The notes beneath the pieces were generated by a model. That model saw only the letters and a list, made by a program, of their open reading frames with translations. It was not told where the DNA came from and did not search any database. Positions 35,977 to 45,778 of a stretch of DNA of 64,000 nucleotides are shown piece by piece. How positions within the stretch are numbered: the stretch's first letter is position 1; every line of letters starts with the position of its first letter. This DNA comes from Vibrio superstes (GTDB taxonomy: Bacteria; Pseudomonadota; Gammaproteobacteria; Enterobacterales; Vibrionaceae): positions 186,001-250,000 of the forward strand of contig NZ_BCUR01000001.1 in the NCBI RefSeq assembly GCF_003569005.1, written 5' to 3'. A program made the translations under genes and the position numbers.

Positions 35977-36843
35977 ATGATCCCTTCCGTACCATTTAAT
36001 CGTTCAAGAAAGGCGTTATATCAATGCTTTATTGCTCTATTTTTTATCTTTCTACTTCTACCACTCGCCGTGGTGATTGCGTTCTCTTTTCATGATGCAA
36101 CCTACCCGTCGCTGCCTTGGAAAGGAGCCAGCACTGTTTGGTACTTAGGTGACGCCTCTCCTTACGTGGGGTTATTCAACGACAAGCGTTTGCTATCTAG
36201 CGTCATAACAAGTACTCAAGTCGCTTTAGGGGTAACCCTAGTCTCGACACTGTTAGGGCTTTGCAATGCACACTTGTTGGTACGATTTCAGTTTCGTTAT
36301 AAAGAACTGCTGTCGGTACTGATGCTGGTCCCCTTGGTCATCCCCGGTGTTATTTTAGGCATCTCCATATTAGTTACATCTAGCTCGATAGCGAATAGCG
36401 TTGACGATCTCTTAGCTTGGGAATGGCAATGGGCGAGGCCTGGGCTGGTGTTAGTGGTGTTGGGTCAGGTTGCCTTTATTACGTCTATCACAACCCTGGT
36501 CATATTGGCTCGGTATCGACGCTTTGACTCTAGCTTAGAGGAAGCGGCCCTCAATCTGGGTGCCACACCCTGGCGTGCATTTCGGGCTGTTACCTTACCC
36601 TTCTTAAGCCCAACACTCATCAGTGCCGCTATCGTCGGTTTTTTGATGTCCTTCGAAAACTTTAACACCACATTGATGTTAGTAGGCTCCGACTCCCCTT
36701 TGACCGTCGAAATGTATCAACGAGTTCGAGAAGGCACGACTCCAGTTGTTAATGCTGTCTCTGTAGCACTAATGCTGGGATCTATCGTGCTTGCAAGCCT
36801 ATATACCTGGTTACAATATAGGGCTCAAAAAACGAGGTTATGA
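35977..36843 (+). CDS. Polyamine-type ABC transporter permease (PotC-like)
   Basis: A 288-residue inner-membrane permease, second half of the channel. It has about six helices and an EAA loop (EEAALNLGATPWRAFRAVTLP) near residues 186-206. ATG 35977 lies 8 bp after the previous stop behind an AGGAG site; the longer frame is rejected. It ends the operon. Confidence 0.92.
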   Translation: MIPSVPFNRSRKALYQCFIALFFIFLLLPLAVVIAFSFHDATYPSLPWKGASTVWYLGDASPYVGLFNDKRLLSSVITSTQVALGVTLVSTLLGLCNAHLLVRFQFRYKELLSVLMLVPLVIPGVILGISILVTSSSIANSVDDLLAWEWQWARPGLVLVVLGQVAFITSITTLVILARYRRFDSSLEEAALNLGATPWRAFRAVTLPFLSPTLISAAIVGFLMSFENFNTTLMLVGSDSPLTVEMYQRVREGTTPVVNAVSVALMLGSIVLASLYTWLQYRAQKTRL

Positions 36844-37063
36844 ATCACTATGACTAAGGTCACCGTTTAACCCAAACCCTATTGAGAGTTACCGCTATTA
36901 CTTCTATTAAAGTGACTGTTATTGAAGTGACTGTTATTAAGGTGACTATCGGGTAGTACTGACACAGATATCTCGTTTCGTATCATCGCCTCAATTATGG
37001 CGACCGCCGAGGCAGACAGGGCCCAGTATACCAAGCCCATATTAAGGGTTGGGATGTGGGTTT
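36844..37063. other. Gap with a 15-bp tandem repeat
   Basis: No gene. Three adjacent 15-bp copies lie at 36906-36950 (ATTAAAGTGACTGTT, ATTGAAGTGACTGTT, ATTAAGGTGACTATC). The remainder looks unstructured. Confidence 0.7.
36906..36950. repeat. 15-bp tandem repeat, three copies
   Basis: The copies differ at one base between the first two and at three to four bases for the third. No reading frame uses them. They lie after the last permease gene. Confidence 0.85.
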
Positions 37064-37115
37064 ATACCAATCACACTAAGTAAGTGGTCAAAAATGGCGT
37101 AGGAAAAAGAGGAGA
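37064..37115. repeat. Partial ATACCAATC interspersed repeat
   Basis: The first 45 bases match the left end of the full element at 46603 at about 39 positions (ATACCAATCACACTAAGTAA and onward through GCGTAGGAAAAA). Similarity fades after about 37110 and no matching right end is present, so this copy is truncated. Confidence 0.7.
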
Positions 37116-37168
37116 TAGTATCTATAGCTTGAAAAACGTCGAGTAGGTATTAATCAAAGATTGCATTC

Positions 37169-37194
37169 AAGGTCTAGCAAGCTTGCTAGACCTT
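37169..37194 (-). terminator. Candidate terminator of the BCCT gene
   Basis: A 26-bp perfect palindrome centred on AAGCTT (AAGGTCTAGC with complement), about 23 bp past the stop. The T-run after it is weak, so termination strength is uncertain. Confidence 0.6.
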
Positions 37195-37216
37195 CTTCAT
37201 AAGATAGCGAAAAGAA

Positions 37217-38815
37217 TCAGCTATGAGCTTCGGAAGTGTACATAAGTTGGAGTTCGGTTTTCATTCCCATGAGCAGGCTTACGCACATCGCTATTAGGAG
37301 AATAGTAAACGGCAATGCAGTAGAAATGGCTCCCGCTTGCAGTGCTTGGATCGACTCCGTACCACCAACCCAGAGCAGTACAGCAGCTATCGCACCTTGC
37401 AGCGCGGCCCAAAATGCTCGTTGAGTGACTGGGGTATCCACTTTGCCACCCGATGTTATGCTATCAATCACTAACGATGCAGAGTCGGAGGTTGTGACAA
37501 AAAACACCATAATTAGCACGATAGACAATAGAGATAGGATAGAGCTTAGAGGAAGTGCCTCATAAGCATAGAATAGTGATAAGGTGATATCTGAAAGACC
37601 GTTCTCCCCTAGTTCTCCTACATTATGAATAATTTGTTCAATCGCTATCCCACCGAACGCTGACATCCACACCCAAGTGATTAACGTAGGGATCAGAATA
37701 ACAGCTGACAGAAACTCACGAATCGTTCTGCCTTTCGATACGCGCGCTATGAACATACCAACACAAGGTGAGACTGAGATCCACCACGCCCAGTAAAATA
37801 CGGTCCAACCCTGCATCCATGACTCATCGACCCGTCCATGCGGATTACTTAATGGCAAAAATGACTCAACGTAGCTAATGAGTGCTGTGCCCATATAGCC
37901 AAAGAATACCGAACCGCTGGCAATAATCACGATTAACAAGAGTACAAATGCGGCAATGAGATTGATATTACTGAGTTGCTTAACACCGCCGTTTATACCG
38001 CGAATAACTGAAACAATAGCCAATGAAGACACGAACAATACGATGCCCAATTGCAGTTGTTCTGTTACCTCAAAACCAAATACATACCCCAAGCCACTTG
38101 CAGCCTGCTGTGCCCCCAATCCAAGTGAAGTCGCCAAGCCAAATAATGTTGCAAGAACCGCTAACACATCAATGACGTGACCGGGCCAACCCCACGTTCT
38201 ATCTCCCAAGATTGGGTAGAAGACAGATCGAATGGAAAGAGGTAGACCTTTGTTATAAGCAAAAAAGGCCATTGATAAGCCGACAATTGCATAGATAGAC
38301 CAAGGGTTCAGACCCCAGTGATACATAGTGGTACCAAACGCAGTGCGAATTGCTTGCTCACTATACGCTTCTACACCAAGTGGCGTTTCAAACCAGCCAG
38401 TAAAGTAGGCGACAGGCTCAGCAACACCCCAAAAAAGTAAGCCAATACCCATACCAGCGGCAAATAACATAGCCACCCAGGATAGATTAGAGTGTTCTGG
38501 TATCGCTTTTTGACCACCTAAACGAATTTTGCCAAATGGCGAGACCACAACACCTAAACAAAAGAGTAGAAAGAGGTTACTGGACCAGATAAATAGAGCA
38601 TCAAAGGTGTTGATGATTTGCCATTTGATTCCATCTAATGATGCTTTGGCGGTTGCTGGATCGGTAACAAGTAATGCGATGAGGAAAAAAAGGACTAGAC
38701 CGGCGCTAGCACCAAATACAGGATTATGTATATCAAAACCTAGTTTGTTAATGTTGTCCTGCCCAACTTCATAGTCGGTATTTTCTATGCTGTATTTGTC
38801 TGTAAATTGACTCAT
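37217..38815 (-). CDS. BCCT-family transporter (betaine/carnitine/choline)
   Basis: A 532-residue inner-membrane protein with twelve helices of the LeuT-like fold. The family region is VFYWAWWISVSPCVGMFIARVSKGRTIREF near residues 335-364, and the earlier GMGIGLLFWGVAEPVAYF near 120 carries the glycine motif of helix 3. The tryptophan-box pattern WW-SxSP suggests a trimethylammonium ligand such as glycine betaine or choline. Uptake would be driven by Na+ or H+ and helps osmotic balance. It is a single gene. Confidence 0.93.
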   Translation of the reverse strand: MSQFTDKYSIENTDYEVGQDNINKLGFDIHNPVFGASAGLVLFFLIALLVTDPATAKASLDGIKWQIINTFDALFIWSSNLFLLFCLGVVVSPFGKIRLGGQKAIPEHSNLSWVAMLFAAGMGIGLLFWGVAEPVAYFTGWFETPLGVEAYSEQAIRTAFGTTMYHWGLNPWSIYAIVGLSMAFFAYNKGLPLSIRSVFYPILGDRTWGWPGHVIDVLAVLATLFGLATSLGLGAQQAASGLGYVFGFEVTEQLQLGIVLFVSSLAIVSVIRGINGGVKQLSNINLIAAFVLLLIVIIASGSVFFGYMGTALISYVESFLPLSNPHGRVDESWMQGWTVFYWAWWISVSPCVGMFIARVSKGRTIREFLSAVILIPTLITWVWMSAFGGIAIEQIIHNVGELGENGLSDITLSLFYAYEALPLSSILSLLSIVLIMVFFVTTSDSASLVIDSITSGGKVDTPVTQRAFWAALQGAIAAVLLWVGGTESIQALQAGAISTALPFTILLIAMCVSLLMGMKTELQLMYTSEAHS

Positions 38816-39316
38816 GAAACTCCAATTCTGTGCATCTGCACGCTAAAATGAGCGCGTACATTAACAAAATCAATGGGTCATAGGGAGCAATGCGACCTAG
38901 GTGTAAATTATTACTTACAATACAATAACCGCTTTCATGGTTAAGTGTAATCATCCACCCTGTTAAAGTAAGAGAATGTAACCTTAAGGTGCCCGACCCC
39001 TTAAGAAAGTGATCGCATGCCATAGTGTGCCGAGTCTCTTCCGGCTATTAGTCAGGGCTAAAATCCTTCAATTAAGCATACTCAATTCAGGTAAGAGAAG
39101 GTATTAGGGAGGCTCAAACACTTGTTATCACCGTATGTCCATACGGAGAAGACCCCTACTGCGTAAAAGGCCATGACACAAGCTTGATACTAATCTTCAC
39201 CTAGATAATTTTGAGTCGATTAAATACGGCTAAAAATGTGTTGTACGGTTGTTCAATAGTCATCCATTAAACGTGCCGTTAATGTATTTGATACGAATCA
39301 ATATGAAGGCATTATT
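38816..39316. other. 500-bp gap
   Basis: No gene is evident. A small hairpin CCGTATG/CATACGG is at 39131-39146. Promoters for the divergent BCCT gene and the secreted-protein gene presumably lie at its ends. The length is unusual for this region. Confidence 0.5.
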
Positions 39317-39715
39317 ATGAAAACTATAACTACTATCTTAGTTACTTCCCTGTTCTTAACTCCAATGGCAATGGCGGCTAGCCATGCACCAACCACAACC
39401 TTGTTATCGCCCGAATCGGCCTCATCATTGACGTCATTACATAGCACCGTGACCTATGATTCCCATGGGGGCCGCATTGCAATTGAGCACGTTTGTAATC
39501 AGTCTTCTAAACAGGACATTTACGACTCACACGGAGATCGAATTGATGAGGTTCAAGGCTGCAGCCATCAAAGCTTGAATGGTAATAATTATTCTTTTGT
39601 TAGCCCTGATGAAGAGAGAAATTCACACTTTTCCTGGAAAGACCCTGCTAATAAAACTGGGGGCGACTATGCATGGGTAAGCCCAGATGAAGCACGAAAT
39701 GCACATTTTGCATAA
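39317..39715 (+). CDS. Small secreted protein with internal repeats
   Basis: A 132-residue exported protein. The signal peptide MKTITTILVTSLFLTPMAMA precedes A-S-H. The mature part has two kinds of repeat: YDSHGGRIAIEHVC and YDSHGDRIDEVQGC (about residues 47-60 and 69-82), each ending in Cys, and then YSFVSPDEERNSHFSW and YAWVSPDEARNAHFA at the C-terminus. The paired cysteines could form a disulfide in the periplasm. I do not recognise the family. It stands alone. Confidence 0.7.
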   Translation: MKTITTILVTSLFLTPMAMAASHAPTTTLLSPESASSLTSLHSTVTYDSHGGRIAIEHVCNQSSKQDIYDSHGDRIDEVQGCSHQSLNGNNYSFVSPDEERNSHFSWKDPANKTGGDYAWVSPDEARNAHFA

Positions 39716-40031
39716 ACGGACGGTACGCAAAGCACTTCGTTCTAGAAAGAGAGACTGTGATAAGGTCAACTGTACATACGTTTGAATAAAATATACTCCT
39801 CGTCTTTAAACAAGCTGACATGGTTAAAAATCTCGGCTATCCATCAAACTGATAAAAATCTATTTGAATGGAGATCACAGACACGCCCGAGTTGACCGCT
39901 TACTTCTATTTTTTTGGCTCCGCTAACGAGTCTGATTCATGGTGAATAGCAACACTTACTCTCTAAGTTTTGCCAACTGCCGGTTGGGGGCAATCGCAGC
40001 GTTGCAGTCGGTTGATCATTGATGCTCAAGT
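39716..40031. other. Gap without recognised features
   Basis: About 316 bp between the small secreted protein and the convergent EamA gene. I see no gene and no clear hairpin terminator. Confidence 0.5.
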
Positions 40032-40967
40032 TCAACTCTGCTGGAATCTCTTTAGCGGCATACTCAACTTCAATTTTAATCGCTTCGAAGAGAACGTTGT
40101 ATATACGCTTGCGATTACAATCATGCTTATTCCGATAGTTTTCTGTTGAGAGAAGGCGTCTTCAAAGAACAGTATCTGCCAAACTGACGAGAACAAGAGA
40201 TTCGTGTATATCAAAGGCGCAAGCTGTGAGCCACTATCCGCTAATTGATACGCTTTTGAACGGAAGATCTGCGTATTGATCACCAGCACTGCTAGCAATA
40301 AAACGAGAAACAACACATTCCAGTTCAATAGAGTGTGAAGATTCCAAAGCCCCTCCCCTTGAGATTGCCAACCCACCATTAATGTAATGGGAAGCATCAT
40401 GGCGCTCGCAAATAGAAAGGTCCAGATATTAGTTTCTACTGGTTTCAGGGTGCTTTTTGATGCCTGATATAAGGTTAATTGTGATCCTGCGTTAAATAAA
40501 CCTGCCAGTAAACCTAACACTAACTCTGCTTTAAGGTGAAACTGAGACAAATCACCCGCCATCAAGATAACCCCGATAAAGGTCAGCAATAGAGCGACTA
40601 TTGTTGTTCGTTTTATACTCGCACCAAACCACATTTTTTCTAGCAAAGGAATGAACAATGGCCCAGTACTAAATAGCACGATACCCTCGACCAAAGACAG
40701 CGTTTGCAATGACATTAAAAAGCACCACTGAGAAGCAGCAATGCAAGCACCACGCACCAATAGAACCTTGAGCATCCCTCGTGGTAATGGGCTCAGTCGA
40801 CGCGAAGTAAGAAAGAAGTATAAGAGCACACACGGCACAGCGAAACGAGTGAAACTGAGCAGTTCAATGGGAACAGCTTGCCCTAGATATTTGGATAATA
40901 AGCCTGTTACCGACAAACTGAATGTCGATAGCAGCATGAAGGATGTTGCTTTGATCAAGTCAGACAT
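40032..40967 (-). CDS. EamA/DMT-family transporter with strong ribosome site
   Basis: A 311-residue inner-membrane protein with about ten helices in two EamA repeats. Features are FMLLSTFSLSVTGLLSKYLG, the RGACIAASQWCFLMSLQTLS segment in the first repeat, and APLIYTNLLFSSVWQILFFED in the second. The start is ATG 40967, eight bases after AGGAGGTGATC, which is an 11-base complement to the 16S 3' end. It diverges by 91 bp from a GcvA-type LysR gene, which is the obvious candidate regulator. Substrate unknown. Confidence 0.87.
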   Translation of the reverse strand: MSDLIKATSFMLLSTFSLSVTGLLSKYLGQAVPIELLSFTRFAVPCVLLYFFLTSRRLSPLPRGMLKVLLVRGACIAASQWCFLMSLQTLSLVEGIVLFSTGPLFIPLLEKMWFGASIKRTTIVALLLTFIGVILMAGDLSQFHLKAELVLGLLAGLFNAGSQLTLYQASKSTLKPVETNIWTFLFASAMMLPITLMVGWQSQGEGLWNLHTLLNWNVLFLVLLLAVLVINTQIFRSKAYQLADSGSQLAPLIYTNLLFSSVWQILFFEDAFSQQKTIGISMIVIASVYTTFSSKRLKLKLSMPLKRFQQS

Positions 40968-41058
40968 TGTGATCACCTCCTAATGTGACCATATTAGGAA
41001 AGTGACAGTCCAAAAAATAGCGAGTAATATTAACGAGACCTGTAAGGAAAACTTACCA

Positions 41059-42075
41059 ATGACAAAGCTCGTTCCCTTAAAATCTATTTATGCATTTGTT
41101 GCCGTTGCTGAGACCGGCAGTATGACAGAAGCCGCAGGTATATTGTTTGTGAGCCATTCAGCGGTTAGTCAGGCGATCAAGTCACTCGAGTCGCAACTTA
41201 ATAAACCCCTTTTTAGTCGAGTTGGTCGACGTGTTGTCCTCAATGCTGATGGTAAACGCTACTATCGAAAAGTGGCACCGGCACTAGAGCAGATTGTAAA
41301 CGCAACCCAAGAGCTCATGCGTGTTACGAACGACAACCGACTAACACTGAACATGGTCAATTCACTCGCTATGCATTGGTGGATACCAAGAGTGCCGAGC
41401 TTTCAATCCTTCTCTCCTACTCTTGATGTAAGAATATCCACTTTAACTGGGCCCTTTGACTTAGAGCGTGAGGGGGTAGATATAGCTCTCGTTCATGGCG
41501 TCCCAAATGAATGGCAGGATTATCATTGTGAAAAATTAGGACGAGACGATCTAGTGCTGGTGTGCAGTCCTTTGTTACTAAAAGACCTTACTTTATCAAT
41601 GAAAGAATTAGCTAAAGGCGTGTCACAGCCACAACGCCCAAACCCGTTTAATCCTATCCCTATAGAACAATTAAAACATTTGCTAGATTGCCAACCTGTA
41701 ATTGGCGTGATCAATAGTCGAAGGCAACACGACTGGCAAGTATGGTGTGACAGTCACGATGTTGAGTTGCCTCATTTTCAGAGCCATCTTACCTTCAATA
41801 TTTCCATACAGGCAGTGCAAGCCGCCACTCGCGCTTTAGGTATCTTGGTGACACACCGCCTGTTTGTAAAAGACGACATTAGCCATGGATTATTAATTGA
41901 ACTAGGCAAGCCAGTGGCAAACCCGCACCAAGACTTTTATTTCGTTTGCGAGAAAAGCAAACTAAAACAAGAAAGTGTACTAAAGCTAAGATCATGGTTA
42001 CAAAGTGAATTTTCTCAATCTGAAGCGGTTTTCAATGTAGAGGAAGTGGCCCCTCTAAGAGAGGGTTTACAATAA
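41059..42075 (+). CDS. GcvA-type LysR regulator
   Basis: A 338-residue regulator, long for the family. The DNA-binding domain is LKSIYAFVAVAETGSMTEAAGILFVSHSAVSQAIKSLESQLNKP near residues 6-50. The effector domain follows from about 90 and includes a HWWIPRVPSFQ segment typical of the GcvA group. ATG 41059 begins the family pattern; the frame from 41002 adds 19 residues without support. It diverges from the EamA gene, which it probably controls. Confidence 0.9.
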   Translation: MTKLVPLKSIYAFVAVAETGSMTEAAGILFVSHSAVSQAIKSLESQLNKPLFSRVGRRVVLNADGKRYYRKVAPALEQIVNATQELMRVTNDNRLTLNMVNSLAMHWWIPRVPSFQSFSPTLDVRISTLTGPFDLEREGVDIALVHGVPNEWQDYHCEKLGRDDLVLVCSPLLLKDLTLSMKELAKGVSQPQRPNPFNPIPIEQLKHLLDCQPVIGVINSRRQHDWQVWCDSHDVELPHFQSHLTFNISIQAVQAATRALGILVTHRLFVKDDISHGLLIELGKPVANPHQDFYFVCEKSKLKQESVLKLRSWLQSEFSQSEAVFNVEEVAPLREGLQ

Positions 42076-42246
42076 ACGCTGTTCTGAAGGCTGCTATTCA
42101 ATAAAGAAAGCAAGCCTGCATTAAAGATGAGAACGAAATCAAAGTATAGGAAGCAAGAACCGCAAAAGAGTAGTGCCAACTCAACGAATTGGCTTGCCTT
42201 TGTTCTTAGCTTTCGAACAAGAAAATAATCTAGCCCACCAAGAGGG

Positions 42247-43767
42247 TTATTCATCATCATCCTCGTGAAGATCACTCCACATTTGGGCGCATTTAATGGC
42301 TCGCTGCCACCCGGCATAACGCTTACGTCTTTTTGTCTCATCACACACGGGATTGTATCGGGTTTCTATCTCTGACTTGGCTTGTAGCTCTGAAAGATCT
42401 TTCCAGTACCCAACGGCCAAACCTGCGAGGAAGGCAGCACCTAGCGCCGTTACCTCAGTAATTTGTGGTCTTTGTACCTCGCAATCCAAGATATCTGACT
42501 GGAACTGCATCAAGAAGTTATTCCTTGAGGCGCCGCCATCAACTCGAAGCTCATGCATCTTAATATTTGCATCCGCCTGCATCGCCTGAATCACATCACA
42601 AGCTTGATAGGCAATGCTCTCTAGCGTAGCCCTAACGATATGCTCCGCACTGGTTCCGCGCGTTAAGCCAACCATAGTACCCCTTGCATAAGGGTCCCAA
42701 TAAGGTGCGCCAAGCCCCGTAAACGCAGGGACCACATACACTCCCTCAGACGAGTCGACCTTGTTGGCAAAATACTCTGAATCCTTGGACTCGTTTAGCA
42801 GTCTTAGTTCATCTCTAAGCCACTGCACTGAAGCGCCCGCCATGAACACTGCCCCTTCTAGCGCATAGCAAGGTTCTCCCTGCGCATTGCATGCAAGCGT
42901 GGTAAGCAATCCATGATTTGAGTTTACCTTGGTTTGCCCTGTATTCATTAACAGGAAACAGCCTGTGCCGTAGGTGTTCTTTGCTTGCCCTGGTTCTACG
43001 CTGCAATGACCAAAGAGCGCCGCTTGCTGATCACCGGCTATACCCGCAACCGGGATCTTCAATCCTCCGTCTTCACCAATGCAGGTCTCCCCAAATAGAC
43101 CAGAAGAGGGTTTAACCTCGGGTAGCATGGACCTAGGAATATCCAGCAAGTCTAAAATCTGCTCATCCCATTCAAGATTGTTGAGATTGAACATCATGGT
43201 GCGCGAGGCGTTGGTATGATCAGTGGCATGCACCTTACCGTGTGTGAGTTTCCACAATAACCAAGTATCAACCGTCCCAAATAACAGTTTTCCCTTGTCA
43301 GCAAGCTCCCTTGCTCCGGGAACATTATCCAGAATCCACTTTATCTTGGTCGCCGAGAAGTAAGGGTCTAGTACCAAGCCTGTGGCTTGCTGTATGTATT
43401 CCTCCCAGCCTTGTTCTTTATACTTTTCACACATTTGGCTTGTACGACGGCACTGCCAAACAATGGCGTTATAAACAGGCTTACCCGTCTCTTTATTCCA
43501 CACAACAGTGGTTTCGCGCTGGTTGGTAATGCCTATCGCTGCAACTTGTTCCGCTTTAATAGACAGCTTGTCGAGTACATCGATGAGAGTAGATCGCTGT
43601 GATGAATAGATTTCCAAAGGGTCATGTTCTACCCAACCCGCTTCTGGGTAATACTGGGTGAACTCACGCTGTGAGGTCGCAACGATATTTGCTTGAGCAT
43701 CAAAGACTACCGCTCTTGAGCTAGTAGTTCCTTGGTCTAGGGCAACAATGTAAGAGCCTGTGGCCAT
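42247..43767 (-). CDS. glpK: Glycerol kinase
   Basis: A 506-residue cytoplasmic kinase that converts glycerol to glycerol-3-phosphate. It opens [18 protein letters not shown], with the catalytic and ATP-binding blocks [12 protein letters not shown] near 78, [20 protein letters not shown] near 247-266, [12 protein letters not shown] just after, and [18 protein letters not shown] near 410. Length matches E. coli GlpK. ATG 43767 is preferred over an upstream frame because AGGAAA precedes it. No glycerol facilitator gene is adjacent. It diverges from glgC. Confidence 0.97.
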   Translation of the reverse strand: MATGSYIVALDQGTTSSRAVVFDAQANIVATSQREFTQYYPEAGWVEHDPLEIYSSQRSTLIDVLDKLSIKAEQVAAIGITNQRETTVVWNKETGKPVYNAIVWQCRRTSQMCEKYKEQGWEEYIQQATGLVLDPYFSATKIKWILDNVPGARELADKGKLLFGTVDTWLLWKLTHGKVHATDHTNASRTMMFNLNNLEWDEQILDLLDIPRSMLPEVKPSSGLFGETCIGEDGGLKIPVAGIAGDQQAALFGHCSVEPGQAKNTYGTGCFLLMNTGQTKVNSNHGLLTTLACNAQGEPCYALEGAVFMAGASVQWLRDELRLLNESKDSEYFANKVDSSEGVYVVPAFTGLGAPYWDPYARGTMVGLTRGTSAEHIVRATLESIAYQACDVIQAMQADANIKMHELRVDGGASRNNFLMQFQSDILDCEVQRPQITEVTALGAAFLAGLAVGYWKDLSELQAKSEIETRYNPVCDETKRRKRYAGWQRAIKCAQMWSDLHEDDDE

Positions 43768-44055
43768 GGGGTTTCCTATCAATACTAAATAAATTAACTA
43801 TAGATTGTGTTTCAACTGGGGGAATAATTAGGTTGGCACAAAAAGAGAATTGTTTGTGTGATTCATATTGGAACTTTATTAACCCACATCGACAGTTAAT
43901 TGCACCAAAATTGATCGCGTGCACTAAATAGCTATTCATATTGGTGCATTAGTTGAATTTCACCAGTCAAAAGCTATAACAAACAAGGGCTTGTAATATG
44001 GCTTAGTTATTGCACATTACTAGTACCCCCATAAAAATAACAAGGAAGTGTCGCA
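43768..44055. promoter_or_regulatory. Divergent control region glpK/glgC
   Basis: A 288-bp gap. It contains the inverted pair TGCACCAA (43901-43908) and TTGGTGCA (43941-43948) and a direct repeat ATTCATATTGG at 43861 and 43934. These could be operator half-sites, but no known regulator is assigned. Confidence 0.45.
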
Positions 44056-45273
44056 ATGCAAGATACATTAACCGTCATTTTGGCTGGTGGAATGGGCTCC
44101 CGCCTCGCACCGTTGACTCAAGATAGGGCAAAGCCTGCTGTGCCCTTTGGTGGAAAATATCGAATCATCGATTTCACCCTGAGTAACTGTCTGCACTCTG
44201 GACTCCGTCGCCTTCTCGTTCTCACCCAATACAAATCTCATTCACTACAAAAACACTTGCGTGATGGATGGTCGATCTTTAACCCTGAGCTAGGTGAATA
44301 CATCACCGCTGTTCCCCCACAAATGCGCAAGGGAGAGACTTGGTACGAAGGCACTGCTGATGCTATCTATCAAAATCTATGGCTGCTCTCTCGCAGCGAA
44401 GCAAAGCATGTTGTCGTGCTGTCCGGCGACCACATCTATCGTATGGACTACAAACCCATGCTAAAACAACATAAAGAAACGGGCGCTGCGCTGACTATCG
44501 CGTGTATGGAGGTGCCTGTAGAAGAAGCCAGTGCATTTGGAGTAATGGATACTGCTCCCAACAATCAAATTATCTCCTTTTTAGAAAAGCCTTCCGATCC
44601 CCCTACTCTGGCTGATGACCCTACTAAAAGTTTGGCTTCGATGGGTATCTATATTTTTAGTATGGATGCACTCGTGGAAGCGCTAGAGCAAGACGCCGCT
44701 ATTGCTACTTCTAGTCACGATTTTGGCCACGATATCATTCCAAAGCTGATTGATACTGAGGGCGTTTATGCACATCGCTTTGGCTGCGAAGAAGGACGAG
44801 TCTCTCAAGATGCGTATTGGAGAGATGTGGGTACTATCGACTCTTTCTATCAAGCCAACATGGATTTATTGGATCCCGTTCCGCCTATCGACCTCTATCA
44901 AGACGATTGGGGGATTCGCTCGTACGAGCGTCAACGTCCACCATCAAGAACCGTACCTTCGGTAACGGGTAACCAAGGCATCTCCATTAACTCTATTGTG
45001 GCGAATGGCGTTGTGATTAGCGGTGGTTCCGTTCAGCGCTCTATTTTGTCGTCTAATGTCAAAGTCGGTGACGGAGCGACCATAATTAACAGCATTCTGT
45101 TTGATGAGGTAAAAATCGGCGAACACTGTGAGTTACAGAACTGCATTATAGACAAACACGTTATTGTCCCTGATGGAACAAGGATTGGTTACGACCCTCA
45201 GCTCGATAGCGAGCGATTCACTATTTCAGAGCAAGGTATTGTTGTGGTACCTGAGGGCTATATCTTCGAATAA
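44056..45273 (+). CDS. glgC: Glucose-1-phosphate adenylyltransferase
   Basis: A 405-residue enzyme that makes ADP-glucose for glycogen synthesis from ATP and glucose-1-phosphate. The nucleotide-binding start is LAGGMGSRLAPLTQDRAKPA, with the allosteric/substrate block KPAVPFGGKYRIIDFTLSNC directly after, and YRMDYKPMLKQH near 140. A left-handed beta-helix follows from about 300 (NSIVANGVVISGGSVQRS, SILFDEVKIGEH). ATG 44056 follows AAGGAAG. It is a single gene here; the DUF3024 gene converges 3 bp after its stop. Confidence 0.96.
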   Translation: MQDTLTVILAGGMGSRLAPLTQDRAKPAVPFGGKYRIIDFTLSNCLHSGLRRLLVLTQYKSHSLQKHLRDGWSIFNPELGEYITAVPPQMRKGETWYEGTADAIYQNLWLLSRSEAKHVVVLSGDHIYRMDYKPMLKQHKETGAALTIACMEVPVEEASAFGVMDTAPNNQIISFLEKPSDPPTLADDPTKSLASMGIYIFSMDALVEALEQDAAIATSSHDFGHDIIPKLIDTEGVYAHRFGCEEGRVSQDAYWRDVGTIDSFYQANMDLLDPVPPIDLYQDDWGIRSYERQRPPSRTVPSVTGNQGISINSIVANGVVISGGSVQRSILSSNVKVGDGATIINSILFDEVKIGEHCELQNCIIDKHVIVPDGTRIGYDPQLDSERFTISEQGIVVVPEGYIFE

Positions 45274-45276
45274 CGG

Positions 45277-45630
45277 TTACCAAATCAGCCCTTGGGGATC
45301 TTGCTCTACTTCTTCAAATAACTGATGCAGTTGATTTCCAAGACGCTCAATTGAAGGGTGGGTATGCCACCCTTCAAACATTTCATATTGGTCTCTATGT
45401 GCGACCAAAAGCGTCCATTTCTCATCACGCAGAAGAATTTTCGCTACTAGATATCGATAGTCAGCATGTTTAGAGTCGAGTTTAAACTGAGAGTGATAAA
45501 ACTGAATTCCGTTTTCAACCAATTTAAATTCCGCCTTCCCTAAATCGACACTCACACTATGGTTGCGTGAATGGCATGCATCAGAAGCAAATTTTACTAA
45601 TTGGTGTAGCTCTAATTCAGATAACTCCAT
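45277..45630 (-). CDS. DUF3024 family protein
   Basis: A 117-residue soluble protein matching the DUF3024 family, which I associate with gammaproteobacteria: VSVDLGKAEFKLVENGIQFYHSQFK, then IAKILLRDEKWTLLVAHRDQYEMFEGWHTHPS and QGLIW at the end. No function is known. It converges with glgC, with only 3 bp between stop codons and no terminator. Confidence 0.85.
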   Translation of the reverse strand: MELSELELHQLVKFASDACHSRNHSVSVDLGKAEFKLVENGIQFYHSQFKLDSKHADYRYLVAKILLRDEKWTLLVAHRDQYEMFEGWHTHPSIERLGNQLHQLFEEVEQDPQGLIW

Positions 45631-45705
45631 CTAATACCTCATCTTTTTTTATCCTGATCTTCTAAACTAGATAATACGGCATGAAGTGATGCAGATTCTC
45701 CATTT

Positions 45706-45735
45706 ATGTCACAGTTCTGTAACACAACCGTCTTA
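45706..45735 (+). promoter_or_regulatory. Predicted Pho box with three phased half-sites
   Basis: Half-sites ATGTCACA (45706), CTGTAACA (45717) and CCGTCTTA (45728) recur every 11 bp, matching the PhoB half-site consensus CTGTCATA or CTGTAAYA. A -10-like TACAAT lies at 45751 and the ATG of the phosphate-binding protein at 45779. PhoB control in phosphate starvation is the direct reading. Confidence 0.75.
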
Positions 45736-45778
45736 CTCTGTTGCGATAGATACAATTATAGTTTGAAGAAGGAAACTT

